Assembly: GCF_026230105.1 (NCBI RefSeq) | Contig: NC_079480.1 | Span: 7,916,488-7,980,487 of the forward strand | Length of the DNA: 64,000 nucleotides | Direction: 5' to 3' | Source: Diorhabda sublineata | Taxonomy: Eukaryota > Arthropoda > Insecta > Coleoptera > Chrysomelidae | Shown: positions 34,730 to 47,098 of the stretch, one piece after another | How positions within the stretch are numbered: the first letter of the stretch is position 1 | Layout: each line of letters starts with the position of its first letter | Notes under the pieces: generated by a model | Seen by the model: the letters and a program-made list of their open reading frames with translations, nothing else | Database searches by the model: none | What the model was told of the DNA's origin: nothing | Program-made: the position numbers and the translations under genes

Positions 34730-35640
34730 TCTACCTGAAAATGAATATAACAAGTAATAAATCTGCTCATGTGTTTGCCCTTCTGTGACGAGGCCAGAGT
34801 CAGGAAGATGAGGTTAGTACGCTTATCATGAGTCAGTCTGCTGTTTCGACCACCAGAACACCAGACTGGTAACTTCCAAAGAAGACGCGGTTCCGGAAAA
34901 AGAAGACCGATTCATTGACATTACGTTGCTGAGAAATCAAGCATTTACCAATGTTTGAGTCAAGCAATAGCTCAGAGAAACGCGAGGTGTGGCTGTGAGT
35001 GTTTAGACCATAGGAAGAAAATATAAAGCAGCTAACCTTGAGCCAGAAAGACCAGTTGCTGGCTCAAATTAACCTCAGCTCATCGAGCCACTCGTGTACG
35101 AAGTTCCAGAAAACACGATAATTAGACTGACGATCAATTGGACTCCGTTCCCTTCTTAAACGAAAGCAGAGTGTTTCTGCATGGTAGCGATAAAAGGGGC
35201 TGAATCTACAGAAGACCTGGACAGAAATTGGTACAGTGTTGCATAAAAGAGAACGTGGCGTTTGGAAGAGGTTCCTGAATGGTTTGGGTGGGTATTTCAA
35301 TGGAAGAAAAAACCGGGTTGGTTTCTATTGAAACTGGTAGGGAAGCGGATACATAGAATAAATTTTTCTGATCACGTCGTTTCTTATGCCAGTTGCTTCG
35401 GCAAAAACTTCGTGTTAATACAGGACAATGACCATCTACATATTGGTTTGGTATAGGTTTCGTACGGCATTACTACAGGATGTTGAAATTGCCGCTGTGG
35501 ATTGGAGTAGCCCGGACTTAAACACTGTCGATCATTTATGGAATGAGCTCAATATAAACATTTGGGCTAGAAATCCTCCACCATGAAATCGGACCTCAAA
35601 ACGGCGCTTGTTATTTCGACAAGTTCAAGCTTGTGATTTC
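34730..35640 (+). pseudogene. Tc1-family transposase, degraded
   Basis: Plus strand in shifting frames: SQEDVSTLIMSQSAVS (HTH, 34790-34850), RRRGSGKRRPIH (GRPR-type hook), QLARPEPERPVAGSN and HRATRVRSSRKHDN. Catalytic domain: DDQLDSVPFLNESRVF near 35135-35185, GDKRG-ESTEDLDRNWYSV, VAFGRGS-MVWVGISMEEK (35250-35310), SDHVVSYASCFGKNFVLIQDN (second Asp, 35370-35430), VEIAAVDWSSPDLNTVDHLWNELN (third catalytic block, 35490-35550) and ARNPPP. At least five frame changes and several stops. No inverted terminal repeats were identified. The minus ORF 35064-35300 is a shadow. Confidence 0.88.
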
Positions 35641-36239
35641 TTTATTGTTGATTATATAACCTTTTTCATTGTTTATTATTGTAGTGGTAGTATGTACAGT
35701 AAGTTTAGTAATTATAAATATGATTGTATAATATTTCTTAACTACATTCGGGATAGTTATCGACATGATTTTCAATTTAACGAAACAGATTTACTGAAGT
35801 TTACAGGAACTTCTTTTTTATCCGGCTATCATACTTTCCTCAAACTCAAATGTACCGATCAAAAGTTAAACATAGATGAGTAGATAATTTTCAGAAATGT
35901 ATAAATAGAAACAGATTCTATAGCATGAAAAGGAATGTGCATCTTCTGAATTAGATAAAAACGATAAATTCTATGAACTACTCTATTTTGGTTTAGCAGC
36001 GTTTCCTAACCACGTAATCTTCTTCATTAATAGTTTAAAGATCTAATTTATAAGATATTTGAGTTTGTTGAAACTTCTATATTCCATTTAATGGAATATA
36101 TTTTATTGATGGCAAGATAACATGGGATATTGTTAGATGGGATGGGATAATTGTAGAATTCACAATATCACGATGTCATATGTCAAATGAACGTGGCATC
36201 TTTTCCAAGATAATTACTCTCGATATTAAATTTAAGAGA
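35641..36239. other. No firm feature
   Basis: 35608-35883 is open on the plus strand (91 codons) but begins in the Tc1 tail and has no recognisable domain. The remainder is AT-rich. Confidence 0.4.
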
Positions 36240-36640
36240 TGACATTATATTTTCCATGTCATCGGTTATGTCAGTTCTCAATGATAAAATTTCCGCAGGA
36301 CTATCATTTCGACATACCGTCCTTCAATGTCGCAATCTTCTTGTCTATATCATTCGAAATATCGTCTCCAGAGTTGAAGTATCGTCTTTCATAGTAGAAA
36401 TTGACGAGATCAAGCTGGAAGTTTCTTCTTTGAATAAAAATTATTCTGGATCAAAGCTCTCATTATCCTGTGTCAGTTTGACTTTTTCCACTAATTCACT
36501 CTTCTTAGCCGACGTTTTCAACTCACGATTCTCCAGTTCGACTCTTAGTTACGTCAGTTTCTTCACTTCTGAAACCAATGTAATGTTTTCCTTATTTATT
36601 TACACTCTTTCTATTCGTGGCGTGAATTTATAGACACTGT
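36240..36640 (-). pseudogene. Gag-like fragment with SAP domain and coiled coil (LTR-retroelement type)
   Basis: The minus strand reads VELENRELKTSAKKSELVEKV (36490-36550), a SAP-type DNA-binding helix-extended-helix as found at the start of some insect gypsy-like Gag proteins. Then come NESFDPE-FLFKEE and a heptad-like stretch (SSISTMKDDTSTLETIFRMI), with stops. No capsid, protease or integrase follows. The 125-codon plus-strand ORF on the same bases (36256-36633) is the antisense shadow of this coil. Confidence 0.5.
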
Positions 36641-36840
36641 CTCTTACGTACTCAATTTATTCAAGTACTTCACACTACACTTAACTAACTCATATAATTT
36701 ATTTAAATTCTTCGGTTACATTTCCATTTTGTTCTAATCCTTATGACTATTTAGTATAAACTAACTAAACGGCGCTAAACAAACTCGTTTCTATACTAAA
36801 AAGAAATTGTCAAATGTTCTAGGAAATAAATAAATATACC
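36560..36840. repeat. Dispersed repeat shared with 51235-51560
   Basis: TTATTTATTTAC...ATTCGTGG, ACTGTCTCTTACGTACTCAA and AATACTTCACACTACACT-type blocks occur in the same order and strand at 51235-51340. Further down TTCCTAGAAATTA-type sequence also matches weakly. It lies just 5' (minus strand) of the gag-like fragment, so it is probably the leader or LTR region of that retroelement family. Confidence 0.7.
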
Positions 36841-38749
36841 TTCCCAGAAATTAGTTTAAATGAAACAATGTAAACAAATCGCCTACCAAGATAAAAAACT
36901 TATATAGAAACAAACATCAAATGAATTACAGTTGTATCAGACGTGCCGCGGTTTTGCCGAATTTTAGAATTCTACCGGACAGCACGGCCTAAGGACTTAT
37001 TGTAACAGAAATGTTTATTAGGTAGCAGGAGCCATTTTACATATCTGTGAGGATGAAAAAGGAAATGATTTTTATTGGGAAAAGTTGACAAAAAATTCTT
37101 TGTATAAGATATATACAAGAGTGAATTATCAAAACAATATTTAACAATTATGGTCCACTAAGAATTTCATTTTCCTATGGAAAACAAAGAGTTGATTATA
37201 AACTTATTACCGAATCTCTGAATGAGTCAATAGGATCTTTATACGTCTAATTAGGCTTTATGAAATATTAAAACAAAGTCTAACGTCTTCCAAGAAATCT
37301 ATACTATTATCCAATATTGGATATTTAATTTTGTTTTTAGAAAAAGCTTGAATTACCATTAGTTTCTGAAGAACGTCATCAATTGAGGCATTACTCACAA
37401 AGTTGAGAGTCTATAGTACAAAATCCCAGTGGTTTTACGTTTCAAAACTTATAATTGGAACGCAAAGTTAAATATCCAAGATGACAACGTTCAAGTAATT
37501 CCACATACCCTATTATCTGAACTTTATATTGGAAAAAATGTGTCAATACCTGTGGAAAATCTTTTTCAGAACATTTCACATAAAATTTGATGATAAACCA
37601 TCTAGAAATATGAACAAAAAAATAACTACAAACTATAAACCAGTCAGGAGTCCGTTTTATAACGTCGGCAGTAGAATTTAAACAGCAAAACATTTTATAT
37701 GCAAGCAATATTCTGTGGTTTAAGTAGCGATTACAATGATCGTAAATTTTATTGTGAGAGTTGTATAATTTTATTTAGTGCATTTACAATGCACACGCCG
37801 AGATTGCATTTATTCAATACTGATTTTTCTTTGTGATAGTGAATAAAACAATATATTATTATAAACGTTAAGCTACTTCAAAGAGAGAACTTCTTGATTT
37901 ATTATTCAATAAAAAAGTTATACCATCCATTGTTGGAGCGGAACAAAATAAAACTGTTGTTGGAAACTCCGAATAAGTTGCAAAATAATGTGAGCTCATT
38001 ATTTGTTGGAAGTCATAAATTAATTTGCAACGTGTATGAGGTATAAATCTTTTGTTAAAGTTGAGCTCTGATATGAACAGAAACTATTTTTAATACTTTC
38101 TAAGTTAGAACGATAAAAATGATACTGGGAAAAAGATTGCTAAGTATTTCTTTCCATAATTATGTGATATATTGAATTCAAATCACTTGAAAGAATGACA
38201 GTAGCGTCTTGAATTTTTTCCATGGTACAAAAAATTAAGAGTGCGATTATTGTGAACCTTCAGTATATTATCTACTAGGAGTAGAAGGTTATCATTATTG
38301 TTGAGCCCAGATACTGCAAACTGGGCGGAACATATAATGGGTCTTCTGCTCTAAGTGACATATACTATTTTTTCTTCAAGCGGAGATGTACAGTGAAATT
38401 CTTCTTCTTGAGACATTTTCACGATACACTTTTCAAAACTGACAAACATATTAAATTGAATAAAAATTTAATGACTACTGCCTGCCTACTTATTTACAAC
38501 GCCCATTATAATCGTTTCTCATTATTTTGTTACTAGTACAATAATCAGCGTTCATTATTTCACTAGTAAAAGAATATAGATATTATTATACGCTTGAAAA
38601 CAAAAATAAATTATTCCCTTCAATATTCTTAAACACTTTTAAGGATGTTATTTTTGAATTATGTGAAATTGGCTAGCTATGATTATTATGTATTTGATCG
38701 GCTGAAATTTTGTGATGGAAGTTTTATATTTTCACTATTGACAGGTATT
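36841..38749. other. No recognisable feature
   Basis: AT-rich. A less AT-rich patch at 36935-37060 (CAGACGTGCCGCGGTTTTGC) has no coding motif. The ORF 37442-37708 (minus) is unassigned. Confidence 0.4.
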
Positions 38750-38948
38750 TTGTATTGTGAAATATTGAGCCCTTAACTAAGTTTAAACGTTGAATAGGTA
38801 GGTGAAGGTCGTGCTACGCGTTCCTAAATGAATAGCCGTGCAATGACCTTCATGAAATTAGAGAGCGTGCTTACGAATTAGGCAAACTGATTCCAAGATG
38901 GATAAGGAAGGAAGAGTCAGAATTTTTAATCATTGAAAGAAGTCCCTG
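38750..38948 (-). repeat. 5'-truncated LINE 3' fragment, direct repeat of 39539-39738
   Basis: About 200 bases matching 39539-39738 on the same strand (ATTGAGCCCTTAACTAA, then GTAGGTGAAGGTCGTGCTAC versus GTAGGAAAAGGTCGTGTTCC). On the minus strand it is the C-terminal tail of the CR1-like ORF2 (LKILTLPYP..., VARPSPTYS). It is a second, more truncated insertion of the same family. Confidence 0.8.
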
Positions 38949-38994
38949 ACGAATGAAAAAATCAATAATAAATAAGAATAACTAAATTTGAAGT

Positions 38995-39267
38995 ATGGAA
39001 AATTACACTTCCCTATTGGGAGAAAATTTGAACTATGAAGAAAAACAACTTTGGAATGATGCCAGTCCATACAATATTGAGATCATAAAAAGCTTCTCTC
39101 AAAGTATGGAGGAGCATTGGTATCGCACTTTGGTATGGAAGAAGAATAACCTCTTTAGGGACATAGGAATAAAAATGGTAGAAAACAGAGTAAGACATAG
39201 AGAAATGCTTTATTGTCAAAAAATTGTTACAATTTCAAGACGAAAGCTTGTAAAAACTGAAAATTAA
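38995..39267 (+). other. Unidentified 90-codon ORF between two LINE copies
   Basis: An open plus-strand frame, charged and of ordinary composition (MENYTSLLGENLNYEEKQLW, then MEEHWYRTLVWKKNNLF). It has no recognisable domain, signal or neighbour relationship, and could be part of an unrecognised element or chance. Confidence 0.2.
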
Positions 39268-39538
39268 AAATAACTGATGAATAAAGATAAAACAAATAAA
39301 ATGAAATTTTAATATACAGAAGAAAACCACAATGAGTAACAAGATTATAGGTAATAATAAATAGGTAATGATTAGTATATAAGTTATATACTAGGCGTTC
39401 ACAGAGTAGAGGGCTAGAAATAGACTATTGAATAATGATTATGAATGATTAATGAATAAGCCATTAAATTATTGCGGAAAAGGCGAGAAAAGATGATTTC
39501 CATCTGATTTCAATTGGTAAGTGATTGTACATTTTTCT

Positions 39539-40860
39539 TGCATTGTAAAGTATTGAGCCCTTAACTAATTATGAACATGGAGTAGGTAGGAAAAGGTCGT
39601 GTTCCGCGTTCCTAAGTGGATAGATCGTGCAACGATCTTTCTGAAATTGGAGAAGCGTGTTTACGAATAAGGCAAACGGATTCAAAAATGAATAAGGAAG
39701 GAAAGTCAGAATTTTTAATATTTTAAAGAAGTTCCTGCAGTGAGACCTGCTGTTCAGTCCGAGTAAATCACTAACAGCTCTTTTTTGTAGTTTGAAGATT
39801 TGCTCAAATTGAGTCGCACCACACGTACGTAACTGATCTGAGCGCATAGCAGGAAGAGCTTGATTTGTTAATAAGGCGGCAATATCTAACTCCCATTTCA
39901 AGTCATAACAAGTTCAACGACATCAATGTTAGTGTTATGCAATAAAAAATGCAGTAATGTATTGTTACATGATAAAAATGTAATTTTATAAACGATGTGA
40001 CAGAGAAGATTGGAATCATATCATGATTCAATGGTGATTAGTTCACCATATTTAGTCCTATGAATTGCGGTGAGATCGGGGCTGCTCTAAGAGAAATTAG
40101 AGCCGTATACAAATAGACATACCACCGATGTCTAGATGGGCGATGTCATTTATGAACAGAAGAAGCAAAATAGGGCCTAGTTCTGAGCCTTGAGGCATTC
40201 CACATTCTATTGGCTTGCAAGAAGACATCGTTGTATCAACCCCTATAAGCTGATTTCTCCTTATGAAGGAATGACTTAAACCATGCGAAATCATAGTACT
40301 GCAATTAGTTAATCAAAATAATATGATTAACACATTCGAAAAATTACAAACAGTTGCAGTGGAGTGATGGCTGGATAGGCTAGAGTAGACATTATTTAGG
40401 AAGGGAAATATAGCATCATTTGTGCATTTGTTACTTAAAAACCCAAATTGATTGGTACTTAATATTTTATATTTAAACAGAAATAATAAAAGCATATTTT
40501 TGTCCAATTTTTCTATGATCTTAGGTAACGTAGGATAGAGTGCAATAGGGCAATAATTCGATGCTTGATTTTTATCTCCTCTTTTATGCAGAGGTATAAT
40601 TATAGACGTATTAAGGCAATTGCGAAAAGTACTATTCAGAAGTAAACTGGTAAGGTGATATATTGTGCAATCGGGCAGACTCAAAATGTATAGGTATTGT
40701 ATGTATGTATGAGTATTCATTTTTATAATTGTCATTAATTGTACTGCGAAGCTCTGCTAAAACTACGGACATGAAGAAGAAACTATGTGAGTTAGCATTT
40801 TTGGCTACATTCACAAAGTAATTATTGAGGTTATCAGGTGAAGTTAGAGATTACGCTCGA
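39539..40860 (-). pseudogene. CR1-like LINE reverse transcriptase, internally deleted
   Basis: Minus strand, N to C: PLHKRGDKNQASNYCPIAL, TLPKIIEKLDKN, KYKILSTNQFGFLSNKCTND, FPFLNNVYSSLSSHHST (40313-40650). Then, beyond a stop, LIGVDTTMSSCKPIECG and MPQGSELGPILLLLFINDI (40130-40230, the PQGSxLGP block). The YADD active site is deleted right after ICIRL. The C-terminus (39569-39840) has FEQIFKLQKRAVSDLLGLNS, FFKILKILTFLP and HDLFLPTP. A clear relic of CR1/Jockey-type ORF2; the endonuclease is absent. Confidence 0.86.
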
Positions 40861-42916
40861 TGAAGAAGTCTTATTCATTAGATCATTCACAATGGAGCAT
40901 ATTTCTTCAGAAACATTGCCGAGAATTGGCGAGTCTCCTAATATAATAAAAATTTTTGGCAGCTTTTATTGTCCCATGATAAATTTTTCTTTATAATTTC
41001 ACAAAATTTTTGAAGAAGACACTATTCGAGAATTTCCTTAGGTGAGATAAAGATCGCATGTTCTTTGCAGATATACGAAAACCAAAGTTTATTTTGGTTA
41101 TTTCTAATACGCCTGAGGGGAAAAGACTGTAATTATAAAGAAACGACATTTGTCTCGCAAGTGAAAGCGTAAACCTCGGTCAAAGAGCTTCAAGAAGTAA
41201 AAAACGATTGTTGTGCATCGATCGATTTTATTATTATAACTGGAATAAGGCTATAAGTTACAAATTTCTTTGTACATTTTAATTAGACCTTTGCTACTGT
41301 CTTTGCTTGTCGCTCCTGTTGTTGAATTAGAAGCGCTGTTTTTTGATGGTGGTTTCTTTCAAAGTTGCTCATGAATGGAAAAACAACAATTTTTTCATTG
41401 AAACCAAATCCTTACTAATAAGATACGTTATTATTGAAGCCAAATTCAATTATGGAATCTGAATTCTAACTAAAAATCAGAAATTTATCACAATTCAATA
41501 ATTTTTCACGGTTGGTAGGCACCTTTTGAGAGTCACTCATAGTTCTTTGGTTCGTTGGCAAGAAAAGTACTTATATAAAGAGAGCAAAAGTTATGTTTTC
41601 TAATAAAATGCCTACTCATAGATAATTGTAGTATGAATATGTGAGACTTTTTTTAGGATAACGGTTGTATAAAAAAATTCCTACTTTCAATAATAAAAAA
41701 CTCCCGGTATTTTTTTTCCAAAAAAATGAAATGAAAGAATGTCCCTTTTTTCGTTATTATTAAACATTCTTTGCGCCGCAAAAACATATAGGGGTCATAA
41801 CTTTGTACCTTCATGCCTCATTCTCTACAGAGAGGTTGGTTGCCATCGATTTTCTTCACGTTGTTTTGTGTTGAAATTCGTATTATAAGTTTTTTCATTG
41901 AAAATTACAATCACATAATATAACTAAGATTACTACCCCACAAATACTCAGGTGAGATATAAGAGTGATGTTAATTATATTTTTTAACAAAGAAGACTAG
42001 ATGACGATTATAACTTGTATATAAAAAAACTGACTTGGTTACTACTGTTAATGTTACTATTCCGCTACTACTAATCGTTACTACAATTGATAAACACCAA
42101 CTGTCTCTTCGTCACATCAATTTATTCTGATTTCTTTCTCAATTTTTTTCCTATAGATTCTTTTTGAGAAACAGAAAATCACAGGACATCTCTAGAATTC
42201 ATACAGTCTGTTCCTACATGTAACAAAAGAACAAAATTTCAGTCAACTTTCCCTAATTTGTGGATACTTGTAATGAGTTATTGTTCATTGCTATGGAAAC
42301 GCAATTTTTTGCTTATGCATGGAACCGGTCTAGGCTAACTAGATATCAATATATTCTCGAAATTTATGCGAGTGATCAGTAAAAATACATTTGGCGTTAC
42401 TTTTGACAAAAGGTCACTAAGGGAACGCTAGCAGTTTCAATATTCATTCCTACGACAAAACATATCACAAAGGTACGATAGAAACATTGACAAAATAGAT
42501 AATTAATATGAATACAGTCACTACTACTATTACACTAGGACCAATATTTGGTACAATGGTATGACTAAATTGTTCCTTGGTGATGTTTTTATACTTTCTC
42601 ATATGTTTTTCACGTTATAAATATTTCTTGGATAAATCCAGTACTACGTGATATTTATAGCGTTTGTTTCTTCATTACGTTCCTCGAAGTGACAAAAAAA
42701 CACTAATACCGTCACCCAACTTCTGTGAATGTAACCACGACGTATATCAATGTCTTCTACTACTCGGAAGTGATGAAGGTCAGAATAATATTAATAAATC
42801 AAGCATTACTCTGTACATTTTGTACCTAAAACAATCTACGAGGATTGCTACTTAAGTTTTAACATATGGCAACACCGATGCGAATATGTCAAATCTTGAG
42901 ATTTCCATCATAAAGT
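40861..42916. other. No gene recognised; dispersed motif at 41130-41156
   Basis: AT-rich. ACGACATTTGTCTCGCAAGTGAAAGC-type sequence at 41132-41157 recurs at 55688-55713 as GCGACATTTGTTACGCGAGT followed by GAAAGC. The ORF 42664-42855 has no motif. Confidence 0.45.
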
Positions 42917-43111
42917 TTGACATTTTCACATTCACTTGCTTTGACTTCAATTCAATTGCTAAAGCATGAATTTCGTGATGAAGTTGATCGCGATGCTTCT
43001 AAAGATGTCTATAAAATCGTAACAGGCAACGAATCATGGATATATGCATATGACCTGAAGCTGAACAAAAGAATATCTCATCTTAAAATTTTTTCACACA
43101 AAAAACTATGA
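42917..43111 (+). pseudogene. mariner transposase fragment around the first catalytic block
   Basis: The plus strand reads DRDASKDVYKIVTGNESWIYA, then YDLKLNKR. This matches the first catalytic block of mariner transposases (usually TGDESWIYAYDPE). The catalytic Asp is Asn here. Sequence homology ends at both sides within about 60 codons. Confidence 0.75.
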
Positions 43112-43539
43112 TGACATCACTAATCAATTTGTTTGACAAAATTCCAATTCCAGTATCAGTTAATTGTGGAAAATGGCACATAATTTAAACAAAATAATGC
43201 TACATCACATCGTTATCATCATCATCTCAAATCGTAAAAACAATAGGGTGATGGAGAAGGCAATTTGAACAAGATAAAACAAATTATGCATTTTTCCGTT
43301 ATGTAATTTCAAAATAGATATCAGCAGAATTCTTTCTCTTATAATCCGTTTTCTTTTTAGATACGCTTCAAAACTAATGTGTCCACTGTATGTACCCTAT
43401 TTACATCCTATTTATCGGAGAAGCATTCTGAAATAAACCGTATTCTAATCCTACAAGAACAGGGAGTTAACCACCTCATAAATGTCAGTATGCATACAGA
43501 TTGAGTACATCTACAGATACTGCAGGATTGTTTGTGTTT

Positions 43540-43960
43540 TCCATTATTATCACACCCTTATCATACACTTTTCTGTTTAATATTGCTCAAATCTATTCAA
43601 TAGGGCGAGTCTGAGGAACATTTGGGGAATTATCCGCTTTCGGACTATCTGTTGCGAGCCTCTAGCCAATCTCTGGTTATTCTGGTGTAGTGACAAGACG
43701 CTAGATTCGGCCAAAATATTTTTTCGTCATTGGAATGATGTGATTTCATGAATCAAACAATGGTGTAAGATATCTCCTTGTATCAATACTTAAATCGAAC
43801 GCCTCATCCGTCAAATGCCTGACATAAGAACGTGAAATGCCTGCTTCGGATATAGTATACCAGAGCCAAACTTTATTAAATTTCTTTTTCGATTTACGTC
43901 ATTGGGTCAATTTTCTATGTCATCCGTGTAAAACCTATCATTGTCATTTGTAGCTTTTAT
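43540..43960 (-). pseudogene. Tc1-like transposase core fragment (copy A)
   Basis: Minus strand: LIKFGSGILYPKQAF in one frame, SEAGISRSYVRHLTDEAFDL and IDTRRYLTPLFDS in another, then PMTKKYFGRI, NNQRLARGSQQIVRK, PNVPQTRPIE and LNRKVYDKG. 'NPPNVPQ-RPIE--WA-LK-KVY--G' is the third-Asp-region motif of a Tc1-like (IS630-related) transposase group. Several frame changes. It is the reverse complement of 47330-47660. Confidence 0.7.
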
Positions 43961-45174
43961 TTTCAGAATAATTTTATTAGTTGGCAAATACCATAGGTAT
44001 AGCGATTTCTCATTTTGGCCAGCTTTTCATTAACTTCACACACAACACGCCTATGAAAAAAGTTGAGTGAGGTTGCCGTTGAAGCTTTCATAAGACACCT
44101 CATTTTTCAAATGCATTAGTGACTACTCACTTGGTTTTTAACACTTGATAAATTAATTCGTAACATTTGTTGCATTCTCCATTTAGTACGTGTTATGAAT
44201 TCTGTTTCTCAAAGTGGAAATACCTTTCCTCGCAACACAATATCTACTCATTACCAAGGAAGTTGCAGATTGGGTTATTGTGACTTTCTTGTGTTTTACA
44301 TTTTAATCTATAATAAAAATTTTCTCCATAGCCAAGGCTTTATTTCAGGATACTATTTTTGGTTGGTTTTCCACAATATCATCTAGTTTATTGATACTTT
44401 TTATATATCTTGATACTACATTTTGAAAATCCTGTTTGAATAAGTCTTATTTCTGCTAGTACAACCAACTGGTTTTTGGTCGTCCATAAATCGCTTCTAG
44501 CAAATGTGAGATTTTAAATTCCAATGGAAGATTGGTAAGGGTGAATCACTTGTTCTTAATATTTTTCATTTCATTTCAATGCACAGAATTATCAATTATT
44601 ACGCCTATATGAACGTTTTTCGTCGTAGAAGTTTGGACGTTCAACTGTAAACTCCTCCATCTGTTTTCGGAATTAGTATCACGCATGATTTTTGTGTTAT
44701 AAAGTACCACAGCCTTCTGTTATCTGGAGATGAACGCATACAGCGGATATGTTACTCACAGTCACGATGGCGAGAAAGGACCGTATGTCACAATTAGCAA
44801 ACCACACTAAAAATAAATTGGGAGACTACCATCGAATGATGTCTTTGAATTTTGTCTCTTCCCGTTCAAAATTGTATTTTTCCTATTGTATCCTATAGAG
44901 AGATTCATGGAAGAGCGATAATATTTTTAATATCAAATATATCATAAGCCAGATTGATTTGATTTCACAAAAACGGTAGAGACATATTTATATATGATTA
45001 ATAGTATTTTTGTATAAGGAAATGTTAGTCTCATTATTCCCACGTTAATCTTCAACTCACCCCTGATTTTGAAGTATAAAATTTTAGAAAATGTGAATAT
45101 ATATTGAAGCAGTATCCAAGTCATAGTTATTATTATATATTTAAATACAAACAAAAGGATTTTCACGAATTTTC
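43961..45174. other. No firm feature
   Basis: AT-rich. The part next to 43960 may include more of transposase copy A, but it is unreadable. The ORF 44195-44386 has no motif. Confidence 0.4.
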
Positions 45175-45690
45175 CAAAATATTTGACGTTTATTCCCTAA
45201 GATTTCTGGATGCTACGGAGACCGTTTGTAAGAGTTTTTATTTCTAAAATACTAAGCAATGAGTATTTTAAACTGATTGACATAGACTATCACAATTAAG
45301 AACAAAGTGTATTAGCGGCACATTCACCACTTTTCATAAGCATTTGGAAATGTATGTACCACCGTAAATCTTAGGAGAAACTCTAAACATTATCCATGAT
45401 TTTCTTGGGCTTCTGCCGATCGATTGTTATAACGTATGTAACAACAGTTTCCTGAAAAAAAAATGTATTGCAATTTGGACAGAACGGAATAATTTGATCA
45501 ATTCAATTATTTAGCAGTTTTTTCTCAAAATATAGTTAACAAGAAACACCTTTTAGATTATATTCGAAGGTCCATTTTTTTCAAATGCGCTTAAATGATA
45601 CGCTGGACGGTTTGATTGTCAATTTCGCGAATTTTTTGAACATTGCTGATTATCGGCTTCCCAACCCTCACCATACACTTTTCACTAAAT
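45175..45690 (-). pseudogene. Tc1-like transposase C-terminus and 3' end (copy B)
   Basis: The minus strand near 45590-45690 reads KCMVRVGKPIISNVQKIREI, then DNQTVQRII, the C-terminus that follows KVY--G in copies A and C. The downstream non-coding part (45175-45350) matches 47805-47965 in inverted orientation (GGTGAATGTGCCGCTAATAC, GTCAATCAGTTTAAAATAC, and CATCCAGAAATCTTAGGGAA followed by TAAACG). Copies A and B are in the wrong order to be one continuous copy. Confidence 0.65.
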
Positions 45691-46007
45691 ACCACAGTTA
45701 CTGACTAATAAATTAGCTGAATGCAAATTTCTTGTTCAGTGCATAGATGAGATACAAACGATAGGAATAATTAGCCTTAACTCTGACTTCTGAAATGATT
45801 ACTACAGATGGTAAGTTAGGTGATTGATATATCTACAGCTGGAAGATAGTTGTTTACTCAATTCCTCAATTGATTATTCTCATCAAATTATGAGGAAAAA
45901 AAAAGAAATCAATACAGATCTATCTATATAAACCACCGCCTTCAAAAAATAAATATTTACAAGTATTTAAACAAAAAAAGGGGGTACATCAACATATTGT
46001 GTTGTGT

Positions 46008-46010
<3 letters not shown>
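45691..46010. other. No recognisable feature
   Basis: AT-rich spacer. Confidence 0.4.

Positions 46011-46061
<51 letters not shown>
46011..46061. repeat. (TA)n microsatellite
   Basis: About 50 bases of uninterrupted TA. Confidence 0.98.
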
Positions 46062-46065
<4 letters not shown>

Positions 46066-46497
46066 TTGCTCGTATGAATTTAAGTTGGTTATTTTCTATA
46101 TAAAAATTTTCTCAGCACGGGGTATGCTGAGAACCTTGCCAAGGTGGTGACTAAAATAGAGTTTCTATTTTTTTTAACATTTTAGTGACGCTAGAAACTT
46201 GAAATACTTAATTTCCGTGCACTGGCAAAGGTTCACCTACAAGTAATTTTTCAATATTTCTGTCACATTATTTGTGAATGACAACCCTAACTCATATCAA
46301 ACCTATTTTCCAAGACAAAGTTCTATAAATAAAAATAATGTAAGATCTTTATTTTATTTGAAAGTTTCGTATGCTATCCATTCACAAAATCTACTCGTTC
46401 GGAAAATCTCTAGGTACAAGAACTTAAAGCCGTTGGATGTAGTAAGGATATAAGAGCTGATAGATGAATGGCTGATATTAAGGGGGCTGGCAATTTT
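46062..46497. other. No recognisable feature
   Basis: AT-rich. Contains CAGCACGGGGTATGCTGAGA, a short imperfect palindrome (TCAGCA...TGCTGA) near 46112-46131. Confidence 0.4.
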
Positions 46498-46749
46498 TCA
46501 AGCGCTTGTTTTCGGGTGTACATCAATTTCATTCGAAATTGCTTGTTTTACCATTACATTTCTAACTATCCGGAAACGATCAGCTTTAGTTAAAGTTCTT
46601 TTCAACATTCCAGTTTCGGATTGGTTGTGAATACGTACAAATACGGAATAATAAGGCATCATTCGTTGCAGATATTTTTCAGCACGCAGACGTCTAGCTT
46701 GTCGAGAACTACCATTTGTAATACCATACACAAAATGCGTATTGACCAT
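46498..46749 (-). pseudogene. DUF4817 domain fragment of a DNA transposon (third occurrence)
   Basis: An 83-codon minus frame: HFVYGITNGSSRQARRLRAE, KYLQRMMPYYSVFVRIHNQS, ETGMLKRTLTKADRFRIVRN, AISNEIDVHPKTSA. This is the complete DUF4817 helix-turn-helix with its following linker, unbroken. It ends abruptly at 46498 before the catalytic domain. It is better preserved than the DUF4817 region at 7.4-7.7 kb. Confidence 0.85.
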
Positions 46750-47098
46750 TTCAGCATTTCAGCGTATATATTACAATACACAGATAACCAAAAAATAGCA
46801 ACCTACAAACTTACAAGTAACTTCGTTTGGTAACTGTCAACAACAGTGTTTCATCAGCCTACTACAATTTGAATAAACATCAAGTAAACACGGCAAATGA
46901 ATTGTCGAAGGGATAACAGCCTACTATTCTAAAACTCTGTAATTAACAGCGAAGCAGAGGTGGTCATTTGCAGAATTTATTATGAACCGTATCACATTTC
47001 ACATATTTACTGTTTTCCATCCAATTTATCAGGTATCAACTATAAATTGTGATGTATTTTTTTATATTTGATGATCACAATATTGTACTTTCGAACAA
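46750..47098. other. No recognisable feature
   Basis: AT-rich sequence upstream of the DUF4817 fragment. Confidence 0.4.

Noticed and set aside
36256..36633. 125-codon plus-strand ORF
   Set aside because: It is the antisense of the gag-like SAP/coiled-coil fragment; Ser/Leu-rich composition comes from the reverse of the coiled coil.
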